Assembly (NCBI GenBank): GCA_017547845.1
Contig: JAFYNZ010000045.1
Location: forward strand, 1 to 64,000
Direction: 5' to 3'
Length of the DNA: 64,000 nucleotides
DNA from: Muribaculaceae bacterium
GTDB taxonomy: Bacteria > Bacteroidota > Bacteroidia > Bacteroidales > Muribaculaceae
Shown: positions 35,582-43,515 of the stretch, in pieces
Numbering within the stretch: position 1 is the first letter of the stretch
Layout: every line of letters starts with the position of its first letter
Position numbers and translations under genes: made by a program
The notes under the pieces: generated by a model
Told to the model about the DNA's origin: nothing
The model's database searches: none
What the model saw: the letters and a program-made list of their open reading frames with translations, nothing else

Positions 35582-36469
35582 TCAGCCACGAAGGCTATTG
35601 AGTACGGATTGAATCTTCTCGTTGGTAGCGATGCGCGTCGGAATCAATGGCAAACGCAACTCGTTGTCAATGAAGCCCATATGATGAAGAGCACATTTCA
35701 CTCCTGCCGGGTTGCCATCTACGAATAGCAGACTGAACAATTCTGTAAACTTGTGGTGAATCGAGCGAGCCTCATCGTAATTGCCGTTCAGACCGAGACG
35801 TACCATGCGACTAAATTCTCGAGGGAAAGCATTGCCGATAACCGATATGACACCTACCGCACCAAGTGTGAGCAGTGGGAATGTCACGCCGTCATCGCCG
35901 GAAATGACATCAAAACGTGCCGGTTTATTCTTGATGATGTCGTCCATCTGAGTGATGTTGCCAGAAGCCTCTTTGACACCGATGATGTTTTCAAATTCGT
36001 AAGCCAAGCGAAGCGTAGTATCGGCCGACATATTTACACCTGTACGACCTGGCACGTTATAGAGGATAACAGGAAGCGGAGAAGCCTCAGCTATAGCCTT
36101 ATAATGCTGATAGATACCCTCCTGAGATGGTTTATTGTAATATGGTACGACAGAAAGGATAGCTGAGAAACCATCGAAGTCACCTGTCTTCAACTCGTTG
36201 ACAAGTTCCATAGTATTGTTACCTCCGTGCCCAACAATCAAAGGCACCCTTCCGGCAACACGCTTACGGACATAATCCTTTACTTGTTGGCGTTCATCCT
36301 TGGAAAGTGTTGGAGTTTCAGCTGTTGTTCCGAGTACAACTATATAGTCACATTCGTTGCCTATGAGATATTCGATAAGAACACCCAAAGCATCGAAGTC
36401 AATAGATTTGTCTGCTTTAAATGGTGTAACCAACGCTACACCCATTCCCTTTAGATCTATTTGCGCCAT
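35582..36469 (-). CDS. dapA: 4-hydroxy-tetrahydrodipicolinate synthase
   Basis: 295 residues of the DapA (beta/alpha)8 family. Motifs include GTTAETPTL, LYNVPGRTGVNM and the Schiff-base Lys in IGVKEASGN (near residue 165), with ISGDDG further on. It condenses pyruvate with aspartate semialdehyde in lysine and diaminopimelate synthesis. A likely promoter lies 29 bases upstream of its ATG. Confidence 0.95.
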   Translation of the reverse strand: MAQIDLKGMGVALVTPFKADKSIDFDALGVLIEYLIGNECDYIVVLGTTAETPTLSKDERQQVKDYVRKRVAGRVPLIVGHGGNNTMELVNELKTGDFDGFSAILSVVPYYNKPSQEGIYQHYKAIAEASPLPVILYNVPGRTGVNMSADTTLRLAYEFENIIGVKEASGNITQMDDIIKNKPARFDVISGDDGVTFPLLTLGAVGVISVIGNAFPREFSRMVRLGLNGNYDEARSIHHKFTELFSLLFVDGNPAGVKCALHHMGFIDNELRLPLIPTRIATNEKIQSVLNSLRG

Positions 36470-36497
36470 TGGAATAGCAATTTTGATTTATAGACTG

Positions 36498-36527
36498 CAA
36501 AGATACAACAAAATGCACAATCACCAA
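36498..36527 (-). promoter_or_regulatory. Promoter of dapA-dnaG
   Basis: On the minus strand TATCTTTG (36498-36505) matches TAnnTTTG, with TTG (36525-36527) 19 bases upstream as a partial -33 box. Confidence 0.6.
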
Positions 36528-36618
36528 CAATACTGACAAAAAATATTTCTATTCAACACTTGAAATGCGATAATTGACATATAACGATGAAGTATAAGGT
36601 AGTTAAGGAAGAGCAAAA

Positions 36619-36650
36619 ATTGGAGCGTTGGTAATTTTTGACTAACTTTG
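36619..36650 (+). promoter_or_regulatory. Promoter of the nuclease-Nudix-HsdR-N-helicase cluster
   Basis: ATTG (36619-36622), 20 bases, then TAACTTTG (36643-36650). The -7 box is perfect and the -33 box lacks one T. The first ATG is 24 bases downstream. Confidence 0.65.
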
Positions 36651-36674
36651 CAGTAAATTTAAATTAATTAGACT

Positions 36675-37457
36675 ATGATGAAAAAAAGTATCCTATCAAT
36701 TGTCGTAGCTACGATGACAGTTGTCAACGTATTCGGTTGGGGACAAAAGGGCCACGACGTAGTGGCTTATATCGCTGAGCAACATCTTACCCCCAAGACT
36801 AAAGCCATTGTCGACTCTCTTCTTAATGGTCAGTCTATGGTCTATTGGTCCAATTGGCTCGACAATGCAAGTCACACCGATAAGTATGCCTACACCAAGA
36901 CTTGGCACTACAAAAACATAGATACCGACCAAAGTTTTGACGCAGCACCGATACATCCACAAGGCGACATCGTCACCGGCTTGATGGAGCAAATCAAAGT
37001 ACTCAAATCTGACAAAGCATCAAAACAAGAAGCTGCATTGGCGTTTAAGATAGTGGTACACCTTGTCGGTGACCTCCACCAACCTATGCACATGGGTCAT
37101 AAATCCGACATCGGCGGCAATAAGTGGACGATAAAGTATTTCGGCAAAGATAATAACTTGCACAAAGTCTGGGATAGTTCGCTTGTTGAAAGTGCTCACA
37201 AATGGAGCTACACAGAGTGGCAAGTACAGATTGACCGCGTTTCTGAGTCAGAGGAAGCAGAGTTGATTAAGGGTGACATTACTGATTGGGCTAAGGAGAC
37301 TCACATCTTGGCCACAGCCGTATATGCAGATACCCCACAAGGCACCAACATATCATACGACTATATAGCCGACTGCGCACCTGTGATTGAGATTCAACTG
37401 CTTCGTGGAGGTTTACGCCTTGCCCACCTTCTAAACACCATCTATGATGCAAAGTGA
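36675..37457 (+). CDS. Secreted S1/P1-type nuclease
   Basis: 260 residues with a signal peptide (MMKKSILSIVVATMTVVNVF) and mature N-terminus WGQKGHDVVAYIAEQHL; in this family the N-terminal Trp and the following His residues bind zinc. Further zinc ligands appear in SNWLDNASH, TWHYKNID and HLVGDLHQPMHMGHKSDIGGN. The protein probably cleaves single-stranded DNA or RNA in the periplasm or outside, for nucleotide scavenging. Its 3' end overlaps the Nudix gene by 14 bases. Confidence 0.88.
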   Translation: MMKKSILSIVVATMTVVNVFGWGQKGHDVVAYIAEQHLTPKTKAIVDSLLNGQSMVYWSNWLDNASHTDKYAYTKTWHYKNIDTDQSFDAAPIHPQGDIVTGLMEQIKVLKSDKASKQEAALAFKIVVHLVGDLHQPMHMGHKSDIGGNKWTIKYFGKDNNLHKVWDSSLVESAHKWSYTEWQVQIDRVSESEEAELIKGDITDWAKETHILATAVYADTPQGTNISYDYIADCAPVIEIQLLRGGLRLAHLLNTIYDAK

Positions 37458-37998
37458 CAATCCTCTCGAACTTCTTCCCATCGTTGATGAAGCAGGCAAG
37501 GTGATAGGCAGTGCTACTCGTCAGAAATGCCACGACGGCTCTCTGATATTGCACCCTGTCGTGCATCTTCATCTGCTATCTGACGACGGAAAGCTATATC
37601 TCCAACTACGCCCCGACTGGAAGACTATTCAGCCTAGCAAGTGGGACACAGCCGTCGGTGGTCACATCGGTTACGGCGAAGATGTCGAAGATGCTCTGCA
37701 CCGTGAGACCTTCGAAGAACTCGGTTTAAGACACATCTGTGCTAAAAAGGTGACAGAGTACACATTCCGCACCAATGTCGACGCAGAGTATGTACACGTC
37801 TACATCGGTGTTTCAAGCGACACGGTTATGCCAAGTGAAGAGACTGCCGGTGGTCGATTCTGGAGTTTTGAAGAGATCGAACAAAACATTGGTAAAGGCT
37901 TGTTTACCCCCAATTTCGAAGACGAGTACCGCATGCTTCGCGACAACGGAGATTTCGATGGTTTTATATGCAACCTCACTACTGATGCTACATCTTAA
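37444..37998 (+). CDS. Nudix hydrolase
   Basis: 184 residues with a complete Nudix box, GHIGYGEDVEDALHRETFEE followed by LGL, near residues 75-98. The N-terminal part (ELLPIVDEAGKVIGSATRQK) resembles isopentenyl-diphosphate isomerase-like or YfcD-type Nudix proteins. Substrate cannot be deduced. It overlaps both neighbours by 14 bases, which suggests coupled translation. Confidence 0.85.
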   Translation: MMQSDNPLELLPIVDEAGKVIGSATRQKCHDGSLILHPVVHLHLLSDDGKLYLQLRPDWKTIQPSKWDTAVGGHIGYGEDVEDALHRETFEELGLRHICAKKVTEYTFRTNVDAEYVHVYIGVSSDTVMPSEETAGGRFWSFEEIEQNIGKGLFTPNFEDEYRMLRDNGDFDGFICNLTTDATS

Positions 37999-38458
37999 CC
38001 TACCCAAATGCACACTTAAGGTCAGTCGCGACTCTGCAGATCGTCTGAAAGTCTTCGACACGCTTCGCAAGAAGTATGTGGCATTGACTCCGGAGGAATA
38101 TGTGCGTCAACACTTTGTCAACTACCTCATCAACGACCTCCACTACCCCGTCGGACTTACAGCCAACGAGGTGACCATCAAGCTAAATGACACCACAAAG
38201 CGTTGCGACACAGTCGTGTGGGATAAGACAGGTCGACCAGTGATGATCGTAGAATACAAAGCGCCGACTATAGCCGTCACCCAGGAGGTGTTTGACCAGA
38301 TTGTGCGATATAATATGGTGTTGCATGCCGACTACATCGTCGTTTCCAATGGTCTGCAACACTTCTGTTGCCGTCTTGACTATACCAACAACACATATCA
38401 ATTCATTCCGCAAATACCCGATTATAACGCACTTATAATCGGAGCCAGCGAAAATTAG
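37985..38458 (+). CDS. Small HsdR-N-like PD-(D/E)xK protein
   Basis: 157 residues from the ATG at 37985; the same frame stays open for 70 codons upstream but that part is a shadow of the Nudix gene. The core CDTVVWDKTGRPVMIVEYKA gives the D...ExK nuclease signature of the type I restriction R-subunit N-terminal domain. No helicase, methyltransferase or specificity subunit is attached. Such stand-alone proteins are common in Bacteroidota, with unknown role. The UvrD-type helicase gene starts 11 bases downstream. Confidence 0.78.
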   Translation: MLHLNLPKCTLKVSRDSADRLKVFDTLRKKYVALTPEEYVRQHFVNYLINDLHYPVGLTANEVTIKLNDTTKRCDTVVWDKTGRPVMIVEYKAPTIAVTQEVFDQIVRYNMVLHADYIVVSNGLQHFCCRLDYTNNTYQFIPQIPDYNALIIGASEN

Positions 38459-38469
38459 TTACTACAAGT

Positions 38470-40872
38470 ATGATAGACTTAAATACCAACTCATACCTTG
38501 ACTCACTTAACCCTCAGCAACGCGCTGCGGTCGAATATATTGACGGACCTTCTCTTGTCATTGCAGGTGCAGGTTCGGGCAAGACTCGTGTACTAACATA
38601 TAAAATAGTACACCTACTTGCTAATGGCTACGAGCCTTATAGACTGATGGCTCTTACATTTACCAACAAAGCTGCTCGCGAGATGAAGGAGCGCATCGAC
38701 TCGGCTATCGGCTCGAACATTTCTTCTCGACTATGGATGGGTACGTTCCACTCCATATTCTTGCGTATTCTCCGTTCGCACGCTCAACTATTAGGCTTTA
38801 AACCTACCTTTACCATCTATGATGCTTCAGACTCTAAGTCGCTGATTAAAAATATCATAAAGGAACTTGGGTTAGATGATAAGGTCTACAAACCATCGAC
38901 CATCGCATCTATAATCTCCAACGCTAAAAATGCGATGATTTCGCCTCAGCAATATGCTGCGGACAGATCATACACCGAAGCCGATCGCAAAGCCAACCGA
39001 CCTCATACTGCACAGATCTATAGCATTTACGCCACTCGCTGTCGCTTGGCAGATGCTATGGACTTCGACGATATTCTCTACTTCACCAATCAGTTGCTTC
39101 GCGACAACCCCGACATATGTCGCCACTACAAAGAGTTCTTCCGATTCATACTCATCGATGAGTATCAAGACACCAACTTCGCTCAGCATCTGATTATGAC
39201 ACAACTCACCTCCGACAATAATGCATTCTGCGTCGTAGGTGACGACGCTCAGAGCATCTACTCATTTCGCGGTGCCAATATTGCTAATATCCTCAACCTC
39301 AATCGTCACTATCCGACGCTGAAGGTATTCAAATTGGAACGCAACTATCGCTCAACACAGAACATCATCAATGCTGCAAGCAGCCTTATAAGCAAAAACC
39401 GCATGCAAATACCCAAGAATGTCTACAGCGAGAATGCAGTCGGAGATCGTATTGAGGTACTGGAAAGCTATAGTGACATAGAAGAGAGTTACTTGGTAGC
39501 CAATAAGATAAGCCAATCCAAACTCACTCTTCACGATAGTTACGAAGACTACGCAATACTCTATCGCACCAATGCTCAGTCGCGTGTGCTTGAAGAGTCG
39601 TTGCGTAAACGCAATATCCCCTATCGCATCTATGGCGGTATCTCCTTCTATCAACGCAAGGAGGTCAAAGACGCCATCTGCTACTTCCGTCTTGCCATCA
39701 ACCCTAACGATGACGAGGCTCTGCGTCGTATCATTAATTACCCTGCGCGTGGCATCGGCGAAACGACACTCAAAAAGGTGCAGACAGCGGCCGTATCACA
39801 TCAAGTCAGCATGTGGAATGTACTAAATAACACTGCTGCTTATGGTGTTGCCATAAACTCCGGTACACAAAAGAAATTGGCACTCTTCGTAGAATTAATA
39901 CAAGAGTTTATCACCGATATGGAGTCGGGTAGCAACGCCTACGAAGTGGCTCAACTCATCTACAATCGCACAGGATTGCTAACAACCCTCATGCATGACA
40001 ACACCCCTGAGGCCATCAGTAAGCAAGAAAACCTCTCGGAATTGCTATCAGGTATCAACGACTTTGTGCAACAACGCATCGAATCGGGCAACGACAACCT
40101 GTCAATGGAAGCATTCCTTTCCGAAGTGTCGCTTGCCACCGACCAAGACCAGACCGACGACAATGAGCCTAAAGTGACACTGATGACTGTCCATGCAGCC
40201 AAAGGGCTTGAGTTCAAAAATGTGTTCATCGTCGGAGTCGAAGAAGACCTCTTCCCGTCGATTATGAGCCAAGAAAGCGCTGCAGAAATCGAGGAGGAAC
40301 GCCGTCTGCTATATGTGGCTATCACTCGCGCTGAGAAATTTTGCTACATCACATACGCGAAGTCGCGTTTCCGCAATGGCCAGACAGTGTGCTCAATGCC
40401 ATCTCGTTTCCTTAAAGAAATTGACACTCAGTTTCTTCAGATTAAGTCATCGAGCAACATAACCAACAACTATGGCACTCAATCGCGAGGATACTCCGAT
40501 AGTTATGGTCGTGGAGGAAAGACCTCTTACGGCTCCGATTTTGTCAACCCTTTGCAGCAATATAGACGCAATCAAGCCAAAGTAGAGACTAAACGACCAT
40601 CAGCACCTACTCCTCCGTCAGGTTATTCACCTCGACCGACTGCACCATCCAGACCTCTGCGCAAAGTCAGCGACACAAAGCCTGCAGCCAATGCTTCACA
40701 CTCGTCACAGACAAGCGTACAAGCAGGCATGCGCATTCGTCACGACCGATTTGGCGAGGGTACAATCACCAACGTCGATATCACATCTGACAATGTCACA
40801 ATCACTGTCGACTTCACCAACGTCGGAGAGAAAAAACTGCTGCTTCGCTTTGCGAAATTTGAAGTAATATAG
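38470..40872 (+). CDS. UvrD/PcrA-family ATP-dependent DNA helicase
   Basis: 800 residues of superfamily 1: the Q motif LNPQQRAAVEYIDG, Walker A AGAGSGKT (near residue 34), DEYQDTN, GDDAQSIYSFRGA, YRSTQNI, VTLMTVHAAKGLEF and VAITRAEKFCYI. The C-terminus has a Pro/Ser-rich linker and a Tudor-like end (HDRFGEGTITNVD), as in PcrA/UvrD. It unwinds DNA in repair and replication restart. It sits in a tight cluster with three nucleic-acid or nucleotide enzymes. Confidence 0.93.
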   Translation: MIDLNTNSYLDSLNPQQRAAVEYIDGPSLVIAGAGSGKTRVLTYKIVHLLANGYEPYRLMALTFTNKAAREMKERIDSAIGSNISSRLWMGTFHSIFLRILRSHAQLLGFKPTFTIYDASDSKSLIKNIIKELGLDDKVYKPSTIASIISNAKNAMISPQQYAADRSYTEADRKANRPHTAQIYSIYATRCRLADAMDFDDILYFTNQLLRDNPDICRHYKEFFRFILIDEYQDTNFAQHLIMTQLTSDNNAFCVVGDDAQSIYSFRGANIANILNLNRHYPTLKVFKLERNYRSTQNIINAASSLISKNRMQIPKNVYSENAVGDRIEVLESYSDIEESYLVANKISQSKLTLHDSYEDYAILYRTNAQSRVLEESLRKRNIPYRIYGGISFYQRKEVKDAICYFRLAINPNDDEALRRIINYPARGIGETTLKKVQTAAVSHQVSMWNVLNNTAAYGVAINSGTQKKLALFVELIQEFITDMESGSNAYEVAQLIYNRTGLLTTLMHDNTPEAISKQENLSELLSGINDFVQQRIESGNDNLSMEAFLSEVSLATDQDQTDDNEPKVTLMTVHAAKGLEFKNVFIVGVEEDLFPSIMSQESAAEIEEERRLLYVAITRAEKFCYITYAKSRFRNGQTVCSMPSRFLKEIDTQFLQIKSSSNITNNYGTQSRGYSDSYGRGGKTSYGSDFVNPLQQYRRNQAKVETKRPSAPTPPSGYSPRPTAPSRPLRKVSDTKPAANASHSSQTSVQAGMRIRHDRFGEGTITNVDITSDNVTITVDFTNVGEKKLLLRFAKFEVI

Positions 40873-40919
40873 CCCCATTAAACGATAAAACATTTAACAT
40901 TAAACAAACATCACCCCCT

Positions 40920-42074
40920 ATGACACTATCCGATATCAAGACACCATTTTATATCGTCTACGAAGAGCGCCTTCGTCGCAATCTTGAACTTATCAAGCAC
41001 GTCAGCCGTGAAGCCAATGTAAACATCATCATGGCATTCAAAGCCAACGCTCTTTGGAAGACATTCCCTATTATCAAGGAATATGTGCAGGCTTCGACAG
41101 CCAGCTCACTCAATGAGATGAAGCTCTCACTCGACTTCCTTGGCAACGAGGTGCACTCCTATTGCCCTGTCTACACAGAAGAGACATTCCCGCAATTCCT
41201 TAATGGTAGCACCCACATCACATTCAATTCCCTCTCTCAATTTGCTCGTTTCTATCCACAAATCCAAGAGCACAATCGTCTTAACCCATCTAAGAAAGTC
41301 AGTCCCGGTCTGCGTGTCAACCCTCAATGTAGCGTCATTGAAACCGACCTCTACAACCCTTGCTTGCCGGGGTCTCGATTTGGTGTGACACCCGACATCA
41401 TCGGCGACACATTGCCTCAAGGACTTGAAGGCCTTCACTTCCATGCCCTCTGCGAGTCGACAAGCTACGACCTTGAAAAAGTGCTCCAAGCATTTGAGGA
41501 GCAATATGGTCAATACCTTGCCGATATACGATGGCTCAACATGGGTGGAGGTCACCTCATGACACGAGAAGGCTACAACATCAAGCATCTTATCAGCTTG
41601 CTTAAAGCATTCCACGCTCGCTATCCTCACATCCAACTCATCATGGAGCCAGGTAGCGCTTTCACATGGCGTACAGGCGACCTTATAACCGAAGTGATGG
41701 ACGTAGTCGAAAACAATGGTATACGCACAGCCATCATCGACGCATCATTTGCATGCCACATGCCCGACTGTCTCGAAATGCCATATCAACCGGCCATCAC
41801 CGAAGCATTCCCAAATGACTCAGAAGAAGGTATCCCCTATCGTCTCGGTGGCAACTCATGCCTCAGTGGCGACTACGTAGGCGATTGGCACTTTGCAGAA
41901 CCTCTTAAACCGGGAATGCGTCTCACGCTTGAGGATATGAACCACTACACTACAGTCAAAACCCACATGTTCAACGGCATCTCCCATCCATCGATTTGGC
42001 TTGCTTCGGCTGATGGTTCTCTGTCGTTATTACGCGAATATACCTACGAGGATTATCGCGACCGAATGGACTGA
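40920..42074 (+). CDS. nspC: Carboxynorspermidine decarboxylase
   Basis: 384 residues of the fold-type III PLP decarboxylase family. Features include IVYEERLRRNLELI, the PLP-Lys in IMAFKANALWKTF (near residue 41), HFHALCES, NMGGGHLM and IMEPGSAFTW. It converts carboxynorspermidine or carboxyspermidine to the triamine. The partner dehydrogenase is not in this window. It lies 47 bases after the helicase gene, with no promoter recognised between. Confidence 0.9.
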   Translation: MTLSDIKTPFYIVYEERLRRNLELIKHVSREANVNIIMAFKANALWKTFPIIKEYVQASTASSLNEMKLSLDFLGNEVHSYCPVYTEETFPQFLNGSTHITFNSLSQFARFYPQIQEHNRLNPSKKVSPGLRVNPQCSVIETDLYNPCLPGSRFGVTPDIIGDTLPQGLEGLHFHALCESTSYDLEKVLQAFEEQYGQYLADIRWLNMGGGHLMTREGYNIKHLISLLKAFHARYPHIQLIMEPGSAFTWRTGDLITEVMDVVENNGIRTAIIDASFACHMPDCLEMPYQPAITEAFPNDSEEGIPYRLGGNSCLSGDYVGDWHFAEPLKPGMRLTLEDMNHYTTVKTHMFNGISHPSIWLASADGSLSLLREYTYEDYRDRMD

Positions 42075-42106
42075 TTTGCCCACTCCAGTAAAATGTAGTA
42101 ACTTTG
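42075..42106 (+). promoter_or_regulatory. Promoter of the L,D-transpeptidase gene
   Basis: TTTG (42075-42078), exactly 20 bases, then TAACTTTG (42099-42106): a full consensus match that begins one base after the nspC stop. The ATG is 35 bases downstream. Confidence 0.82.
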
Positions 42107-42141
42107 TATCCGTTTTAACACATCTACAATACTATTACTAA

Positions 42142-43092
42142 ATGAATCGATTCACCTTACTATTAACTACACTGCTCATCGTCTCGCTCACAGCATGTGG
42201 TCCAAGCGACAAGGCCGGCACTGCAGACTCAATAGTCGACACAACGACCTATGACACAGCAATGCCTGTCGACACCATCCCTGCCGACACAATTCCACCT
42301 GCTCCGGGCAGATTTGCCACTACACAAGAAGCTCTCGACTACATGCAAAACTCTCCTTATCGTGAAAAATACGAGGCCGGTATCCTTCCTCGAATGGCTC
42401 GCGAAAACCTTCCATACACCAATAAGCTTCTCAATAGCACCTATAGCCGATTCCTCGTTGTCGATAAAGGCAAAATGAAGGTGCAAGTCTACGACTGCTA
42501 TGGTCGTAAAGAGATCGAGTATGGTATCGCTTGCGCCAAAAACTTCGGTACTAAGCACAAAAAAGGCGACTCTCGCACACCAGAAGGATTCTTCTCAGTC
42601 GAAGGTATTTATGATAGCACCGACTGGTTGTTTACCGACGATAACGGTGTGACATCACCTAAAAAAGGCCAATTTGGTCCGCGTTTCATTAGACTACGCA
42701 TTCCGACCACATCACAAATCGGAATTCATGGCACGTGTGCACCATGGTCTATCGGCTCACGTGCAAGCCATGGTTGTATCCGTGTGACCAACGAGAACAT
42801 TTTCAAGCTTGTTGAGATAGTCGAAGTCGGTATGCCGGTAATCGTCAACCCGGGCTCACGCGATATGCGAGTCAACCTCGAAGAGGGCTACGATGTGCCT
42901 TACATCACCACCGACGACCGCCCTATCAAAATCCCTAAGGTTACCCCTCGCGACACCACTGCTGTCGACACCCTGCACATCGATACGACATCGACAATCG
43001 AGGTAACAGATACCATTGTCGTTATCACACCAACCCCGGGATCAGTAACCGACACCATACCGGAGTCATCACAGATCGACACAATTCAATAA
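42142..43092 (+). CDS. L,D-transpeptidase (YkuD) lipoprotein
   Basis: 316 residues with a lipoprotein signal peptide and lipobox LTAC at about residues 16-19. An Asp/Thr/Pro-rich linker follows. The YkuD domain (about residues 100-235) contains FLVVDKGKMKVQVYD and the catalytic motif HG...SHGCIRV with the nucleophile Cys near residue 213. The tail beyond about 250 is again Thr/Asp/Pro-rich. It probably forms 3-3 cross-links or anchors proteins to peptidoglycan. It is preceded by a perfect promoter and followed by a hairpin, so it is a single-gene unit. Confidence 0.88.
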   Translation: MNRFTLLLTTLLIVSLTACGPSDKAGTADSIVDTTTYDTAMPVDTIPADTIPPAPGRFATTQEALDYMQNSPYREKYEAGILPRMARENLPYTNKLLNSTYSRFLVVDKGKMKVQVYDCYGRKEIEYGIACAKNFGTKHKKGDSRTPEGFFSVEGIYDSTDWLFTDDNGVTSPKKGQFGPRFIRLRIPTTSQIGIHGTCAPWSIGSRASHGCIRVTNENIFKLVEIVEVGMPVIVNPGSRDMRVNLEEGYDVPYITTDDRPIKIPKVTPRDTTAVDTLHIDTTSTIEVTDTIVVITPTPGSVTDTIPESSQIDTIQ

Positions 43093-43121
43093 AATACAAA
43101 TTGCACAAATACAACAGGTTA

Positions 43122-43156
43122 GGGAGCTTCGTGACTACCAAGTCCGAGGCTCCTTT
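43122..43156 (+). terminator. Terminator of the L,D-transpeptidase gene
   Basis: GGAGCTTCG (43123-43131) pairs with CGAGGCTCC (43145-43153) with one G-U pair, followed by TTTA. The T tract is short. Confidence 0.55.
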
Positions 43157-43398
43157 ATCATATCCCATAATTGCTATAAGATGCAAATGAATACCGTTTA
43201 AAACATGTGCCGTCGAATGGTTTGCAACAATATATTGCGCCGCTTGGTCGATTCATCAACGATAGTTCCTGCCATTCCTTCAATCAAAATTCTCTTATTA
43301 TGCCAACTAACAGGCTGATAACAACCGATTTTTCAGTGCTTATGAAACATGAAAACTACAAATATTACAAAAACAAACCTTAGTATCAAAATTTTAGT

Positions 43399-43406
43399 TA
43401 ATTTTG
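43399..43406 (+). promoter_or_regulatory. Probable -7 box of the BspA-like gene
   Basis: TAATTTTG matches TAnnTTTG. No TTTG is present about 20 bases upstream. The implied leader of about 100 bases contains the GGTGGA/TCCACC hairpin. Confidence 0.45.
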
Positions 43407-43515
43407 CATTTGATTCTGACGAAGAGGAAGCAGAGGTGGCCTCACAGAGTCAACATTTGTTGATGGTGGACTAATCTCCACCGAAAACGTGTATTAACTA
43501 AATAAACTAACAAAC

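Larger units (their letters stand above)
43093..43515. other. Intergenic region upstream of the BspA-like gene
   Basis: It contains the L,D-transpeptidase terminator (43122-43156), a partial copy of the AAAACATGT motif (TTTAAAACATGT, 43197-43208), a -7 box TAATTTTG (43399-43406) without a clear -33 box, and a 5' UTR with the hairpin GGTGGA-CTAATC-TCCACC (43465-43482) ending 33 bases before the ATG. No gene seen. Confidence 0.5.

Noticed and set aside
37775..37984. 70-codon upstream extension of the HsdR-N-like gene
   Set aside because: It lies wholly within the Nudix gene in another frame and has no similarity to the HsdR-N family; the ATG at 37985 gives the right domain length.
36675..40872. 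Nuclease, HsdR-N and helicase genes as a restriction or defence system
   Set aside because: There is no methyltransferase, specificity subunit or other defence module; the S1/P1 protein is secreted and the helicase is of the housekeeping PcrA/UvrD type.
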